A DNA stretch of 64,000 nucleotides from Dipylidium caninum (lineage: Eukaryota > Platyhelminthes > Cestoda > Cyclophyllidea > Dipylidiidae), in contig QEYB01001046.1 of the NCBI GenBank assembly GCA_017562135.1, forward strand, positions 4,092,001 through 4,156,000. Direction: 5' to 3'. The position numbers and the translations under genes were made by a program. Of the stretch, positions 1 through 10,893 are shown piece after piece (position 1 is the first letter of the stretch; each line of letters opens with the position of its first letter). The notes under the pieces were generated by a model that did no database searches, was not told the DNA's origin, and worked only from the letters and a program-made list of their open reading frames with translations.

Positions 1-1
1 C

Positions 2-100
2 TCCAAGGAGTACGACATTCCAGACCACATCGACCCAAAGTCAATCAGCGCGCGCCTTGACTGCGGCATCTTGCACCTGGAAGGATCCCTGCTGCCATGA
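2..100 (+). CDS. Small heat-shock protein (HSP20/alpha-crystallin), 3' end only
   Basis: An open frame enters from the window edge and ends at a TGA at 98-100, giving 32 residues. The stretch KEYDIPDHIDPKSISARL followed by DCGILHLEG has the layout of the end of an alpha-crystallin domain: a basic-aromatic strand, a P-x-x-(I/V)-D-P-x-(S/T) turn, then a short strand and a G-(I/V)-L-x-(I/L)-E strand. Small heat-shock proteins are ATP-independent chaperones that hold unfolding clients in the cytosol, and flatworms have family members with two such domains. Only about 32 residues are visible, so the call rests on one conserved block. Residues upstream of the window would settle it. Confidence 0.6.
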   Translation, partial: SKEYDIPDHIDPKSISARLDCGILHLEGSLLP

Positions 101-490
101 CCTCAGCACAGTGCGGAAGTGAATGCAGTAATTGCAGTCTCCGTGACTACGTAGCCCAGTCGACAAATAATTCAGTTTGTACATAACGCCTCTCTCCAAC
201 CACATTTGACTTCGAGCAAGACGGTGATTCGCGCTTCAACCTATTTATCCGCCGAGTGGCTTCGGCTGCCTCATCACAGAAGGGCGACTGGCAGTTGTTA
301 TGAAAAGTACTCACGAAAGAAAATGTATGTGCTTAACAGTTGTGTCCTCAACGCATACTACACAACTAATTATTATTAATACTCCACTGTGAGAACTTCT
401 AAGTTAAAATATATGGTTTTATTGTCATTGGCATAGCAAGTGCATGGAAAATGAGACAGTACGAGTAATTCTTACAGTGGCGAATAAATG

Positions 491-529
<39 letters not shown>

Positions 530-2509
530 GTGGTGGCAATGGGTCGAAGGTCGCTGGCCGACAGCAACAGCCTCGGTGCCCTGTACGCCTGTCCTGTGAA
601 GCAGGCGCCAGTTGTTGCGCCATGTGGTGGCTAACGTTAAGGAGAGACTCAACGTTCGACCAGAAGATTCAAAATCCAGCTTTGTGTTCCAAGGCAGGAC
701 CTTCGCTGCCTGCAAATATTTCAACCGCAGATGTTACCTAAATGGATTTTTCTTCTGCACTTTCTTCCATTCTTTTACTCCCCCATCAGTATCGAAGTTT
801 TAAAGGGCTTTACCGAAGCAACCCACTGGCATCGACGATGCCCATAGCATTGGGAGTGTCTGAGGAGACAAATCCACCTTAGTTTCAACTTTTCGGCTTC
901 CCTAAACCACGCACTTGCGTGGTAGCAGACTCGCGATCTACCAAATCGACTTCATTTACCATCCCGTGACTGAGGTGAATGCACTTTTTGCTAAGATAGA
1001 TTATTTACTCAGCCGTACTCTTTATCCCCGGGCTGAGATAGGGCCGACGTTTCGGCCCCAGTGGTTGGCATTTGGAAGGCGTGGGAAGTGCCAGCCTCCC
1101 CGGTGTCTTCGCTGGCAACACTCGTGATGTGGCCCCAGACCAACCATGGCAAATTGCGGGAGGCGCGTCGTAAGCGCGTCGCACAATTTCCAACCGACCC
1201 ACTGCATAACCGATTCAGGCGATGGCGAAGTGTGGTGTGTTTTCGGGAGGAAAGCGGTATAATGAATTTCGCGAATTTGCCCCACTGGCACAGAAAAGTG
1301 GTCGTGGGTCAATAGAAGCGCGGTGGGCATGTGTTCTGCGGCGATCACGTTCGCATTACTTTGGCGAACACGGTGGGGCATCCATTTTGCGATGAAAATA
1401 ACCACCCATTCTCACTAAGAGGTCGTGTATGATTACGAAAAGTTGGGCGGAAGCGAGAGGTGTGTGGTCAAGCCGAGAAACGGGGAGGCATTCTGGCAGT
1501 TTTATGGGCATCATGCGAGACAACAGTAGTCCACTTCAAAGTCTTTTATTATACTTCCGTCTGTCAAGTGGGAAATCCCGATGGATATTATTCAAAAATT
1601 AGACAACTTCGGATCACAAATATAGTTCCTTGACTTAGCACTCGTCAAGACACCTGCGCATGAATCAACGTGGCCCCCATCAAACGTCATTCCAAGTACG
1701 CACAATTCTTGCCTCCCCACACACTCTAGAGCTGCATATCTTATCCTCGAAAGGTAATAGCCGCACCGGAAATTCTGTTTTGTAAACTGACACATGACTA
1801 AACCTCCTTCGAGGTTCCCGAAAATGGCATTCCTTTCGCACAGACTCCCCCACGACGGAAACATGGAACAGTCCACAGGCCGAACCCAGGATCCAGCACC
1901 TCTCTTCCAGCAGTTACCAAAGCTGCACAGGTTGTCATCACTCTTGAGAAAGGGCTTAGGTTGCTTTTCCCCAACTAAATGCTCAAACAGTGCCGCTTTA
2001 CTCGCCACTACTCTGATCCCGAAATAGTAAACGCAAACACCTTCCCCCTCGTTTACGAAAGACTTCTGCCCGCCTAAAATTAAAACTATTGCGACAAAGG
2101 AATGAAACCCCGTTGGATTATAAATAGAGCCAACTCATTGCAGCGCAGACGACAGCTACGGTCACGTTTCGACAAGCCTACAAGACAACCGGCATTACTA
2201 TCCAACTCGCCCCCCACCCCCTCTCCTCCTATCCCTAGAGCTAAAGTCGCTAATCATGGAATACCGTCAAATTCCTAATGACGCACCAGCGCTGAGATTA
2301 ATTCAAGAGCACTGGCCAAGATATGCAATTACCCCGGCGGAGGTGCCAAAATCAGCAAGAAATATGGCTTTGAGCCTTTAAAAATCGGCAAACATTTCTC
2401 GAAAGTCCAGGTTGTAGAATTGAACTATCCGGGAGGCGAGGCCGTGCAACAACTCATAAAAAAACAATTTGTAACACCCATTTTCGCGCATTTAGGATTC
2501 ACAAAAGTG
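101..2509. other. Non-coding stretch between sHSP 3' end and PSMA4
   Basis: I see no conserved coding sequence on either strand. It contains the 3' flank of the small heat-shock gene, an (AAT)n microsatellite at 489-529 with a complex-sequence flank, and AT-rich sequence running into the 3' end of PSMA4. The open frames here are short and have no recognisable protein features. Confidence 0.5.
489..529. repeat. (AAT)n microsatellite
   Basis: About 13 near-perfect ATA/AAT triplets run from 489 to 529. Read on the minus strand they form an (ATT)n run directly after a non-repetitive flank (about 530-720), the arrangement often seen at the 3' tail of non-LTR retroposons. Confidence 0.9.
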
Positions 2510-2515
2510 TTTATT
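2510..2515 (-). terminator. Poly(A) signal AATAAA overlapping the PSMA4 stop codon
   Basis: On the minus strand the hexamer AATAAA contains the TAA stop codon of PSMA4 (2511-2513). If used, cleavage would fall about 10-30 nt past the stop and give an extremely short 3' UTR. Confidence 0.4.
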
Positions 2516-3961
2516 TTTTATCGACATTCCTAAAGGTAGTATCAGAACCCTTCGAAGAGGAATCCGAGCTCTTTGGGTAAGTAGCTTCGGCCTCCTTAAT
2601 AAGTATCTCCACTTCGCTTTGCGGGTAAATTCTTACATGAGTTTTACCGTCCCTTCGCTGCAAAAGACCGATTTCAACCTAAAAGGGATAATACGGTCTA
2701 CTTATATCAAACAAATAAAGTGGATTTTTGTTACGGGCGACGAGTATGCACAACGCGACATCGTTGACCAAAATGTGTTTACGAAAAGCAGTAAATGAAA
2801 CTGTAGTCGTCCTTAGAATTTATCATTATATTAAAATTTTCTTGCTATCATATGGTTCCGAACGATGATCCAAACAACACTTAGAAATCAAATGCGTTAT
2901 AATCTTTGATGACACGTCTAATACTCAAATTAACAGTCGCATTAGAAATATAAAAAGAGATAAACTTAAATATGAAAAGCGTGCAGGAAGTCACTAAAAA
3001 TAGGGAGTGACAGAACACGCATTTAGTGATGAAAAAGAAGTTATAAGGTTAAGGATAGTGGAGGTAAAAAAAACCTTGCCTTATCGGAAGTCAGTTTCGA
3101 CATGGTCATGGTCTTATAGAGAACCTTCACACAAAGTTTAACAGCTTCATCAGTTGTACATTCTGGAGAATAATCAGACTCGAGAATAGATGAGGCAGCA
3201 GACGAATTTGACCCAATACACGTGGCCTTCCAACCCAAAAAATTTCCCGACGGATCATTCTGGTAAAGTTGATAACCATAATTCCTATCCCAACCAACAA
3301 AGAGCATTGATACCCCAAACGGTCGACGACCGCCGTACATTGTATAACCATGCTGAAGGTCACAAATGTGGCTAACCAACTGTTCGACTGGAATCGGTTC
3401 TTGATAAGCCAAAAGGTACCTAAAATTGGTAAAAAAATGACTATACAGAGCTGTACGATAAATCATCAAGTTACAAGGAGCAGTTTATAAACATAAATTA
3501 GCCTAAGACAAATCGCACCACAAATGAATGCGCAATATCCACAAGGGCCAAAGGGAATATCCTAAACGCTAATATTGAAAATCAATCAGCCAAACATATC
3601 AGCACCTTTGGGCAATCAGACGCATCTCATTTATGAGGACAGTAGCATCAGCCGTAATCCCAGCAACGGCGCAAGCTATGTCGTCATTTATTCTAAATAT
3701 TTTCTCCGAAAAAGCAGATTCATCAAGAAGCTTGTTAATAAAGCGTTTTTCGCCGGCGAGGATAATCCCATCCTTGGCAACGATTCCCAAACATGTTGGC
3801 GCGTGACCGACGGCTTCAATTGCATATTCAACCTGATACAGACGACCTTAAGCAAAATAACCAAAAATTCACATATACCTTCAGGAGAAAAAATTGTCGT
3901 GCGGGTATCGTAGCGACGAGCCTACAGTGAAAGACGATAAAAAAGGCACACCCATTACCAT
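2511..3961 (-). CDS. PSMA4: Proteasome subunit alpha type-4 (20S core, alpha3 position)
   Basis: Non-catalytic alpha-ring subunit of the 20S proteasome. Exons on the minus strand are 3961-3959 (the ATG alone), 3921-3879, 3846-3606, 3419-3080 and 2678-2511, totalling 795 nt or 264 aa, against about 261 aa in human. All junctions are phase-consistent. The proteasome alpha signature reads [20 protein letters not shown], followed by the conserved [34 protein letters not shown] and WKATCIG blocks. The C-terminus carries [17 protein letters not shown] and then a Ser-rich, Lys-ended tail. Introns are 37, 32, 136 and 401 nt; the last uses a GC donor (AAG|GCAAGG), because the nearby GT would break the conserved SDK-VEI frame. 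Identity is secure. The isolated start-codon exon is inferred; a trans-spliced leader supplying AUG is an alternative. Confidence 0.95.
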
Positions 3962-5658
3962 CCTTAAGCAAACAACTTAAAATTACGCAAAATATTAGAA
4001 GATTAAAAGTGCGCTGTAAATGTGAGCGTGAATAATTACTCAGTGACTAGAAACATGAAAGCCTCAACTCAGTTAATCAACGAACGTAAAATTACTTTGA
4101 ATAATTAACCATTGATTACAAAATGTTGCAGAAGTGTTGGTCAAGGTAAGAATAGTGAATATGGAATGAAAATAGAATAATAAGGATTTAAAACTTACTC
4201 ACGTAGGGCACTTGAGTTGCTGTGAAATGGAATAAAATAATGATATCTGCCATTTGGCCCTGCAAAGACAGGATGCAATGTAATAGACGCGTCCGTTCAT
4301 TCATTACGACCTGTAAGGATGATTCATAAGAGGTCGCCTGACAGCGAAGACAGTAGGTTTTGGCGTAGCCAATGTATGTTCACTCCAAATTGATGCAAGA
4401 GCACACTGCCAGGTTAGCTGAAGCTGCACTAAGTGTCCAATCTGTTTTGCTTATGTTGCGCGGAAAGCGGTTTCTCCGAGGCGAATGTTACTACCACAAA
4501 TCTCGCCGAAGACTTAGTGGGTACTAATAGGGGATGAATTGGAGCACTGCTAGCACACAGGCGGACCGAGGTACAAGCGTTGCCGAGAAGCCACCCGTCC
4601 TAGTGTCGGCATATAACACACTGGTGACTACGAAGACGTGGCACATCAAATTAACGTCTTCCGTGTTCCGCATCCACCCCTGTGATAGTTACGCATATTG
4701 CTTTCGAGAGGTGACTTCCACAGCGTTATGCCACCGCCACAAATGGGCGTATTGTACTCCAATTAGTACCACGCCACGGTGGTTGCCTGCCTCGGAGGTG
4801 CTCTGTCCAGAAAATCGTGTGTAGCAGTAGACGATGATGTACACATAGTGTAGTTAGTGTGCATACCAACTCTTGCAGCAGTTAGTGCCTGAAAGTCACA
4901 ATGGGGTTGAGTCTCCTCTTGATGACTCCATCATTCATCGGAACTCGTTAAGTATTGTTGGCAGTTGTTATGTAGAAGCCGAATACAGTCAGTCGCCACA
5001 GTAAATGGTATTTCTACACCGTTGAGCGTAGCCTCCGCGTAACCGCTTGACCACACCAAAAACACTCCCTCTCCAATGCCTTCAGTTGAGACAGCAAACC
5101 GACTTAATGAGAATGCTATTAACCCTTCGTTTGTGTTCACTATGTGCTGTCATCAACTTGGCCAGTTCTCACGTCCCCTTGTGGAGGAGGTGACCTGTGT
5201 GCATCTGGCTAGTCCACTCCACCCAAACGCCCTCCTCAGGACGCAGACTAACAATGATGGCGCAAAAATGGGGTAGGTATTCCGATACCGCGAGGGGTAG
5301 ACACGATGGAGTTGACGTCAATGCCGTCTCCTGCCTTGCTCGGCTCCGCTTCCTTCCATCAGCAGTGTAACGTCGTGAGCCTCCCCACCAGCTGAAGTCG
5401 TAACAACGCGTGGTAGACTGGTTGGGAGGCTTGGTATTTGCGTGCAAAGGGCTGGTGAACCACGCCGATAATCGAAGTGAAGGGCAGTGGGGACGGAGGA
5501 GTCTACGCACAATGGGACGCCTACCACTGCACAACAGGCACCCCGTGCCTTCTAGCTTGAAGCGCACTCCCTGTCACGAAATCAGCCTACCCATTTTGGG
5601 GATCGCTCATCCCAATCTGTTTGACAGCACCGAAACACCAAACATTCTTAAATGTGCG
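3962..5658. other. Intergenic region between PSMA4 (5' side) and AQR (3' side)
   Basis: The first part (about 3960-4300) is AT-rich and should contain the PSMA4 promoter. The rest shows only short frames of low protein likeness on both strands. No RNA gene or repeat is recognised. Confidence 0.45.
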
Positions 5659-5664
5659 TTTATT
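5659..5664 (-). terminator. Poly(A) signal AATAAA for AQR
   Basis: A perfect minus-strand AATAAA lies 25 nt after the AQR stop codon (TGA at 5691-5689), within a typical distance. Confidence 0.6.
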
Positions 5665-5688
5665 ACACTAAATTTTTGAAAGTCAAGA

Positions 5689-8600
5689 TCACTCTCGTGT
5701 ATCCATCGTCTCACTTCTATCCTCCACCTTTATTTCGAAATTCAGAGTCGCTGGTATGCGTGCTTCTTCTTCAGCCCGCCCTTCAGACGCAAGTGATGAC
5801 TCCGGCGCGAACAAAATTGTTCCCTCGACACCCGCATCCACTTCCACTTTTTTCACCGCGCCTTCTCCCTCAGCTCTGGCAAAGGTTGCACCAGCAGGAG
5901 CCCTTACTGCGACCTTACCAGGGCCCGGCTTGCGAGATACCCTTGCTGTGGCGTATTGACTGATCATATCCTTCACGCGTTCTTCATAGAGTCTACTCAC
6001 ATACGAAGCCATTGCGGGCATATCCTCGATCACAACAGGTTCGTGGCTCGGTCTGGCCTTCAATGGACGGATGTCAGTGGAAGCCGGATCCCGAGGGTCC
6101 TGAAACGTACAAGATGGAGGCAGTTTCAGCCATCCTGTCAATAGCCTACCCCGTGCTTCCACGAAACATCCAACAACCCCAATCTGTCAGGCACTGTGCC
6201 CCCTTGTCAACTGGAGTGCTTTCCTCCCCCTTCGTAGACCACAATTCCACTTTGGAGGATTAGGTCAAGTTGCACCTACGTGGACACGCGATTTAGCCAG
6301 ATAAAGTGAAAAAAAAATGCCTGTGTCTAAAGGGCACCGAGGAAAAAGTTGTCGACATACTCGCCAAACCTCCCATGGAGTGAGATGGAGTCGCGTTGGT
6401 CGAACTTCACCGTCTGGACCGAGACCACGTCGACCGAGGAGACGGTCAAAGGCAGGCCGCAACTCCTGACAGTTGGCGAAACTGGTTGACACGCGCGAAG
6501 ATGTACACACCGAGGCGCGCTCGCGACAGGGCGACCACAAGACGACGCACGTCACGTAGGTGGCCCACGGTGTGCGTGCGCACCAACGACACCAACACGT
6601 AGTCGTTTTGCTGACCCTGGAGAAATGACGGCAAACAGGTACTCGGGCAGTACGTCCAATATCACATCACGTACTTCCTTCCGACTCGAACCACCCAACC
6701 AATGACCGGGTGCAAAGTGAGGCACACTATTGACAAGCGGTTGACTTCTATGGAAGCATCAAATAGCCCCAGTGCTCCAAAACCCCTTTAGACCCAGCCT
6801 AAATCGGCGCCAGCGATGTTCTATTGCATCGAGAAACATCCTCGGCGTGTATGGCACAAGCCATATGTTTGTGTGCTTTAATAGGTAGGTTTGCCTTTTA
6901 ATAAGTCAGCTATTGAGAAGAGCTACTCGCCACTTCTGTGGCGTAGGTAGTATGACTCGAGTTACCTGGAATCGGTCAACGGTTGTGATCGTCTGCGGTT
7001 TGCCAAGTAATGGATTGGACGCACAGCGCGCCATGATGACATCGCGAATGAGGTGCTTTTGGCCATTGTAGGTTGTGAGAATGGCGATACGTTCGGCCGG
7101 ATAGCCGAGAATCCGCATGTACATGTAAGTCGCCACCACGTACTCCGCTTCAGCCAGATTTTGGTAGAAATACGGACTCGGTTCAGATTCACCAATGCCT
7201 ACAAGTAGGCAAATTCCCCATGAGCACCAAACAAAGTTCGATTAGATGAGTTGATAATGCACAAGGCAGTGGATTATTAGAGTAGGAAGGCAAAAGTGGT
7301 CGGGTGTGGCCGCATCATCCGCCTACCTCCGTAATCTTCCACGTTGATGAGTTGACACTCGTAGAAGAAGCCGGGATTGCAGAGTTTGTACTCCTGTCCA
7401 GTGATCACATGAGGAATGTCCGAAAGGTGATCATAACGCCAACTGTAGAGTCGCGAGATGGAGGGCCGCGTCCGACCCTGAGCGTCCAGCTGAATAGTCG
7501 GGACGCCCAACTTCACCAAGCGTGCAAACAATGATTGGCCCATGTTGGAAAAATTGTTGAAGGCCTAAAAGCACACATCAAGGGATACTTCGGGCATCAC
7601 TAAATGAGGACAGATCCACGAAGTCGCGATAATAAGGCGAGTGGAGAGAAAATTTACCTGGTTTTTTACAACAGGAGGGAGTTGATTGTGATCACCAATC
7701 ATGATCCATCGTTTGAGCCGGTTGCAGCCTGAGATGTCGGGATTCTGCAACAAGAGGGGAATGAAGGTCTCAATTTCGAGGATCTGAGCGGCTTCCTCCA
7801 TGATGATGGTATCGTACGTGAAGCCCAGTTGCACCAGGTCTCGACGCTTTAGCGCAGCGTGGGTGCAAGTCATAGCGACTATTTTGGCCTCCTGCGTGAG
7901 AAGGAAATTAGCTCGCTCCAAGCCTGTGCGCATCAACTCGAACGCCCTGAACTCCTCCAGAGTGTTGAAAATTGCCGATATAGCACGAAAGCACGAACGC
8001 GCAGTCGACAGATCTTCGGTCAGACTTCGTCCCTAGGCAAAGGGAAGATGATGGTGATGGTGATTAGGATCATGGTGATGCATCTGGCCCCCTTTTACCC
8101 CCCAATTAACAAGCCAAGAGGCCAGTACTTGTCAGCTTTTTTTTCGCCATCATATCTAAAGGTAATGCTAACGGCGTCGTAATGTAATGCTTTGTAGAAG
8201 ATATGACTACTGCATCCGTCTGGCTATATTTATGTCTCATAACATAAAAACGACATTTCATAATGCAACACATATTTACGGCGAAAATGCACTGCACCAG
8301 ATCCACAGGGGGATTCGCCTGTCCGGTGATGAAGGAGGTAAAAGGGAAATGATCGCGCACGAAATTGGCCCGAGCACTGTCCTTTTCATCGCCATCCTTC
8401 ATCAGTTTCGCCGCTTCAGAAATAAACTGTTCCCAACGCGGAAGCACATCCTGCAGGAAAAAGTACTGCGCGGTTTCGCAAGTATAGAGCTGGTGCGCAT
8501 TCTCGCCAATATCCTTGGTCAGTGGTTTCGGCTCAACAGTGGGGGTTAATTCGCTATTATCCCCCAACACGACATCCGCCTTCTCTCCACCTGTTAGACC

Positions 8601-9746
8601 TTCTGTCTTGTCTTCGTCTGTCTTCAATGCCAGCTCCAAGCTCTTGCGAAGGAGCACAACCTAAACAGAGTAGTCAATGGACAAATTTAAGGCGACTATT
8701 GCCGCGCAATGGAACTCCATGGGACCCATTTACAGATGCCGACAGCACAGGAAGCTGGGGAACTTGCCTTCTGTAACAGTTCAATTCTCTTTGAGAGGAT
8801 AAAGTCCACACGCCCATAACGGGAGAAGTCCTTCGTCGTTGCCAGCGCTTCTTCACCATGACCAAGACGCAGAAGATGTCGCTCATCTATATCTAGTGCA
8901 ATAATTTTCTCAAACAATTGGTTCAACGCCTGGTTCGAATGAGTAACCACCAGAATCCTAGAAGAGCAAAGTACGTCAGTGGTGTCACTACTCCACATGG
9001 GAATTCGACTACCTTTGACTGGGGTAGTTATGGTAGAGGTTATGAATGGTCTGCACGGCGATGTCAGTTTTCCCCGTGCCTGGCGGCCCCACGACCATGG
9101 TGAGGCCGGGCTGCATCCCCGATCTGATGGCCTCAACCTGACGTGGAGTGAAGGCGATGCGATTCCCGGGTTTCGCGCCGTCGACGTGGAGCCCGGCAGC
9201 CATGTCGGGCAGTCGACTGTCAGCAGATGCCATGGCACCTGACTCCCCACCGGTGTGTACGACTCTGCAACAAGAACCGGCTTTGACGAAACTTCTTCCA
9301 AGTTGGAGGCCTCCCGCAGTTTGGAGGCAGTCGTTGCAAGGTCGGTCGAGCAACAGGCCTCAACATGCACAGTGGGATCTTCACTCAGGACGGGAAATGT
9401 GATGCGATAGGGCGGTGGAGGGTCTAGGGGGTAGATGACAGGGACACGTGTCATTTTGGGAATCGGTAGTGTCAACGTCACCGTTTAAACATGGTAACTT
9501 GGCGAACAAAAGTCGCATACTCGTAAGGCTAAGTAGCTACACACTGACTGGAACACTCCTGGGTGCCGCTCACACTTCTAGCTGGCATTTTTAAAAGAAA
9601 GTGCAACACTCCACTCCCTAAACGCTACCCCTACCAAGTGCATCATTGTCCTCTCGACACCTGTAGCGAGCATCAATGAATTTGACGTTGTATTGTGGGA
9701 AGGACTTGCGCAGGTGCTCAGCCGACAGGAAGGTATCAAACCAGTT
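5689..9746 (-). CDS. AQR: RNA helicase Aquarius (intron-binding protein IBP160), C-terminal half, frameshifted
   Basis: SF1-type helicase that binds introns in the spliceosome. Minus-strand exons: 9746-9635, 9423-9261, 9216-9013, 8957-8768, 8660-8298, 8032-7658, 7564-7327, 7198-6966, 6616-6370 and 6099-5689. Visible in order: [14 protein letters not shown] and [10 protein letters not shown] (end of the pre-helicase region), Walker [55 protein letters not shown], Walker B-type [62 protein letters not shown] and motif [15 protein letters not shown]. The exons sum to 845 codons only if one extra base near 6478 is removed. The intron at 8767-8661 has a GC donor. Roughly 700 N-terminal residues expected from the human protein (about 1,485 aa) are not found in the window. 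The end of exon 5 (8298 or 8280) is uncertain. Confidence 0.93.
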
Positions 9747-10893
9747 CTGTCTAAAATCGTTAAACCCTGGCAATGTGCTACACTACACATGGTAGTATGT
9801 TTACGAATTCCTCCCCTCACTCTCACCACGTTTACTTTCTCTAATGTGATCTTTCTTTTTCTTGTTGTTGTAGCTTTTGTAGTTATTTATGCCGAAAAAG
9901 TTAATTCACTGTGGAAACTATTCCTTATCATTTCGCAAATTCACTTTCATCCGCCGGAATTTTTCGTAATTTTTTTCGCCCCCGTTCCTTCCGTTTCGAA
10001 TAATGTATTGAGTGCCATTTATAACAATTTCTGGGACTATTCTTTGGCGAAATAAGAGGTGTTATTTTCTGAGACACAGGTATTATGTTCTCCTTGTCTG
10101 AATTTGCAGAGTCAAGTTGTGACAATTGTGACATCTCCGCACAAATCCGCACATTTTATCATTAAATCCGAAGTGTCTAAATATGGGTCTAAAAACGTCG
10201 AAGCTTTTTTCCACTGACCTTCTGCAGGTGTAATTTGAACAGCCTACTCACTCTTGCTCTTAGTAAAGGGATTACTTTGCGTGAAATTCTGAGCGCTTGT
10301 CGGTAATCACTTTGAGGTTTTCACGCCAATCTGTTTGTTATTTTCACGTGTGCTGAGCTATTTTTATGCCTCATGCGCAATAGTTATTCTGAAAAATGCG
10401 CTTAACCTAATTTCGCTTTTACATTCTACTTTATTTTTTTTGATTATGTGAGTGTAGACATTTTGCTTTTTATGTTTAAATGCTTCGATTCATATCATTA
10501 GCGCTGCCAATAAAGAGTCTAGGTGGTCCTCTTGTTCTTCTGATGGCCGTTACATCTGAACACGTTGACAGCGCTTTGCAGGGTGTGTACTTTAGATAAT
10601 CTCTAAATAAAACATTAGACTAGTGAACCCATTGGATTTTACTTGTTACAGCGTTTCGTGCGCTTCTCTCGATGTCCGCGCTATTATTTCTCATCTGACA
10701 ATGCTCATCTTAGTAGTACCGAGGGTTCTCGTTTCTTGTGTTGACAACGATATTGTTTTTCCAATCTCCCGCATAGTATTTGCTCGCTAGGTCACTTTAT
10801 TCATTTTGGGATTTCACGCAAATTTTAATGTTTCTTGTAATCGTTCGGTAATTAGTCTCTAACTCTCTTATCTAACAAAGTTTGCTCTTTCAG

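Noticed and set aside
9928..10152. 74-aa minus-strand frame as a possible upstream AQR exon
   Set aside because: No similarity to the AQR region preceding DTFLSAEHL and no phase-compatible donor.
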